Origin: Cronobacter turicensis z3032
Lineage (GTDB): Bacteria > Pseudomonadota > Gammaproteobacteria > Enterobacterales > Enterobacteriaceae
Assembly: GCA_000027065.2 (NCBI GenBank)
Contig: FN543093.2
Coordinates: 2,360,074 to 2,424,073, forward strand
Length of the DNA: 64,000 nt
Direction: 5' to 3'
The position numbers and the translations under genes are program-made. The notes beneath the pieces were generated by a model. The model was not told the DNA's origin. It worked only from the letters and a program-made list of their open reading frames with translations, and ran no database searches. Positions 61,915 through 64,000 of this stretch are shown one piece after another (position 1 is the stretch's first letter; the number at the start of each line of letters is the position of its first letter).

Positions 61915-62757
61915 TCAGCCCTTCACGCCGCCGTCGGTCAACCCACTTTTTATGAAACGTTCGGAAAGCGCATACATCACGACCACCGGCAGCGCCGTCA
62001 CCAGCGAGGCCGCCATCATGCGTCCCCAGATGTAGTCCGGCGTGCTGAAGAGCGTGTTAAGCCCGACAGGCAGCGTGAAATTCGATGCGCTGGAAAGGAA
62101 AATCGAGGCGAAGAGGTAGTCGTTCCACGCCACCATAAAGCAGTAAACAAACACCGAGACCAGCCCCGAGACCGCCAGCGGCACGGTGATGCGAAAGATG
62201 ATTTGCAGTCGGTTTAAGCCATCCATCATCGCCGCCTCTTCGATCTCATCCGGAATGGTGTCGAAGTAGCTTTTCAGCATGAACACAGCGGTGGGCAGCG
62301 TCTGGGTCACCATGGTGACGATAATGGCGAGCTGCGTGTCGTAGATGCCGAGTGCGGTGATGATTTTGAACAGCGGCACCACCAGCAGGATGCCGGAGAA
62401 CATATACACCGTGTAAAAGCTGGCGTTGATGGTCATCCGGCCCTTAAAGCGCAGCTTTGACAGCGCGTAGGCCCCGAGAATGCCGATAAACACCGCGACG
62501 CCGGACGACACCACCGATACCACCAGGCTGTTGCGAAAATAGGTGACGAACGGAAAGATCAGCGGGTTAAAAATGTCGACATAATGCGCGAGCGTCCCGT
62601 GCTGCGGGAACAGCGTCGGATGCAGCGAAATCGCCTCTTTCGGGCTTTTGAACGAGGTCATCAGCATGACGAAAAAAGGAAACAGCGTCACAATCAGGAA
62701 CAGCGCCAGCCCGAGATAAAACGCGACGCGCCGCGTAAGACGTTTATTTGTTGCCAT
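61915..62757 (-). CDS. ycjP: Sugar ABC permease YcjP
   Basis: YcjP is a 280-residue MalG-type permease subunit with six membrane helices. The ATPase-docking EAA loop is IPDEIEEAAMMDGLNRLQIIFRITVPL (about residues 170-196). N-terminal LGLALFLIVTLFPFFVMLMTSF and C-terminal ASLVTALPVVVMYALSERFI frame the domain. Its start overlaps the end of ycjO by 14 bp, so the two permeases are translated together. Confidence 0.95.
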   Translation of the reverse strand: MATNKRLTRRVAFYLGLALFLIVTLFPFFVMLMTSFKSPKEAISLHPTLFPQHGTLAHYVDIFNPLIFPFVTYFRNSLVVSVVSSGVAVFIGILGAYALSKLRFKGRMTINASFYTVYMFSGILLVVPLFKIITALGIYDTQLAIIVTMVTQTLPTAVFMLKSYFDTIPDEIEEAAMMDGLNRLQIIFRITVPLAVSGLVSVFVYCFMVAWNDYLFASIFLSSASNFTLPVGLNTLFSTPDYIWGRMMAASLVTALPVVVMYALSERFIKSGLTDGGVKG

Positions 62758-63625
62758 GGAGATTCACCCGCTTTCTGGTAATCAGGATCACTGCGAAAAT
62801 GATGATGAACAGCACGACGGAGATCGCCGCCGCTTTGCCGAGGTCATTGAACGCAAAGGCGGTTTTGTAGAGATAGACGCCCAGGATATCGACTTTAGTG
62901 GTCAGCAGATAAACGTCGGCGAACATGTAGAACATCCAGATAGTGCGCAGCGTCACCACGGTCGCCAGCACCGGCATAATGGCGGGCAGCGTCACGATGC
63001 GAAACCGCTGCCAGGCGCTGGCGCCGTCCATTTCCGCCGCCTCGTAGAGCGATTTGTCGATAGTCTGCAAAATCGCCAGAAACGAGATAAAGGCGTAGGG
63101 GAAGTAGCGCCAGACGGCGAACAGCACTACCAGCGCGAAGCTGCTGGCGGGGTTGTCGAACCACAGCGGCGCCTGATCGTAGAGATGCAGCAGATCGCCC
63201 GCCACCCAGTTCACGACGCCGTAGCCGTTGTTGAACATATATTTCCACGCGAACACCAGCGAAATTGACGGCGTGACATAGGAGAGGATCACCAGCGAGC
63301 GCGCGGTTTTGCGAAAGCGGAATTCGCGGTTAAAGAAAATCGCCACCGCCAGCCCCAGCGCGGTACTGCCCGCCACCACCAGCGCCGTATACCAGCAGGT
63401 CATCCAGAGCGAGTGCCAGAAGCCCGGATCGCTGAGGATTTTGAGGTAGTTCTCAAGCCCGGTGAACTGCGACGGCAGACGCGGGTTGAGCGGTAAGCGT
63501 AAAAAACTGATTTCGATATTCGACAGCATTGGCCAGGCCACCAGGCCGCCCAGCAACAGCAGGCTGGGGGCCAGGAGCAGCATGGCGAATGGCATATCAG
63601 AACGACCTGAAGTTAACTTCTTCAT
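62744..63625 (-). CDS. ycjO: Sugar ABC permease YcjO
   Basis: YcjO is a 293-residue MalF-type permease subunit with about six membrane helices. The EAA loop reads SLYEAAEMDGASAWQRFRIVTLP (about residues 193-215). Long runs are identical to E. coli YcjO, for example GFWHSLWMT and MFYMFADVYLLTTKVDILGV. The methionine at 63625 matches the E. coli start; an upstream in-frame ATG at 63634 is less likely. It pairs with YcjP and with the binding protein YcjN. Confidence 0.95.
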   Translation of the reverse strand: MKKLTSGRSDMPFAMLLLAPSLLLLGGLVAWPMLSNIEISFLRLPLNPRLPSQFTGLENYLKILSDPGFWHSLWMTCWYTALVVAGSTALGLAVAIFFNREFRFRKTARSLVILSYVTPSISLVFAWKYMFNNGYGVVNWVAGDLLHLYDQAPLWFDNPASSFALVVLFAVWRYFPYAFISFLAILQTIDKSLYEAAEMDGASAWQRFRIVTLPAIMPVLATVVTLRTIWMFYMFADVYLLTTKVDILGVYLYKTAFAFNDLGKAAAISVVLFIIIFAVILITRKRVNLHGNK

Positions 63626-63648
63626 GAGAGCCATTTCCTGCGTCGGGT

Positions 63649-64000
63649 TTACGGTCTGGCGACCAGTTCATCGAGGCGTTTTTGCCCGTTGACGAGCGCC
63701 GCTTCCGGCGACTTGCCGCCGACCGTAACGCTGTTGACCATGTCGTTAATCACGCCGGATCCCGTCACGTCGCCCATGCGAGTGAAGTTTTTATCGCCGA
63801 CCGAGCCGAAAACCTGGACGTTGGGGAACTGGGCGATAAGCTCGCGGGTCAGACCGCCAAACGCTTTAATCACCGGGTTCTGTTGATAGACCTGTGTTTC
63901 CACCACCGCCTTGTTCACCGGCAGCGCCGCGCCCGGCGACATCAGCACCCAGTCGGCGGCGTTTTCCGCCTGCTCCATAAAGACCACGAATTTCTTCGCC
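63649..64000 (-). CDS. ycjN: Sugar-binding periplasmic protein YcjN, partial
   Basis: The last 117 residues of a family-1 extracellular solute-binding protein are visible; the 5' end lies beyond the window. The fragment has the C-terminal lobe pattern KFVVFMEQAENAADWV near the edge and VNSVTVGGKSPEAALVNGQKRLDELV at the end. Position directly upstream of ycjO and the order of the operon identify it as YcjN, which captures the sugar for YcjOPV. Confidence 0.9.
   Translation of the reverse strand, partial: AKKFVVFMEQAENAADWVLMSPGAALPVNKAVVETQVYQQNPVIKAFGGLTRELIAQFPNVQVFGSVGDKNFTRMGDVTGSGVINDMVNSVTVGGKSPEAALVNGQKRLDELVARP

Overview
This 64 kb window is a GC-rich enterobacterial chromosome segment. 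Gene content and order match the stretch of the E. coli chromosome from cybB to ycjN, read in that order. The composition, together with several genes absent from E. coli at this locus, suggests Cronobacter or a close relative (Franconibacter, Siccibacter). The genus is an inference; the family assignment is firm. I see no phage, insertion sequence, tRNA, rRNA or CRISPR array.

Layout. 1-6.5 kb: a truncated MHS-type transporter, cybB, an alpha/beta hydrolase where E. coli has gapC, aldA, ydcF, then a fosA-like fosfomycin-resistance gene overlapping an acetyltransferase gene. 6.5-12.1 kb: an accessory tripartite efflux operon (MarR repressor, DHA2 pump, HlyD adaptor, NodT-type outer-membrane factor), followed by an O-methyltransferase and a long inverted repeat. 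12.1-27.3 kb: hrpA, azoR, the ydbH-ynbE-ydbL envelope lipid-transport set, ldhA, hslJ, ydbJ, ydbK and an unrecognised membrane protein. 27.5-34.3 kb: an alcohol/aldehyde dehydrogenase operon with a sigma-54 promoter and a divergent AcoR-like activator, a second-type mannose-6-phosphate isomerase and a YghA-like reductase. 34.6-39.1 kb: an EEP-family nuclease/phosphatase, ttcA, a proline-rich small protein, the FnrS small RNA with its FNR site, zntB and the orphan toxin gene ortT. 39.1-45.3 kb: small accessory genes, mostly unrecognised, with an EAL phosphodiesterase, a KGG-repeat stress protein, two lipoprotein/secreted proteins and AT-rich gene-poor gaps. 45.3-64 kb: mppA, mpaA, ycjG, tpx, tyrR, ycjF, ycjX, ycjW and the ycjVUTSRQPON sugar operon, which runs off the window end.

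Functional links. mppA (murein tripeptide capture), mpaA (amidase releasing L-Ala) and ycjG (L-Ala-D/L-Glu epimerase) form a peptidoglycan-recycling group. ycjN-V encodes uptake, redox epimerisation and phosphorolysis of a glucoside-type disaccharide, with ycjW as its likely repressor. ldhA, ydbK, fnrS and the alcohol/aldehyde dehydrogenases give the centre of the window an anaerobic/fermentative theme. Several regulatory sites can be read directly: a -24/-12 promoter, a class-II FNR box at fnrS, a TyrR box at tyrR, an operator-like inverted repeat at the efflux operon and two sigma-S-like promoters.

No wholly novel multi-gene system is evident. The most interesting items are the efflux/O-methyltransferase operon, the AcoR/sigma-54 alcohol-oxidation locus, the small-gene cluster at 38.5-45 kb including a candidate small RNA, and an intact ycjV.
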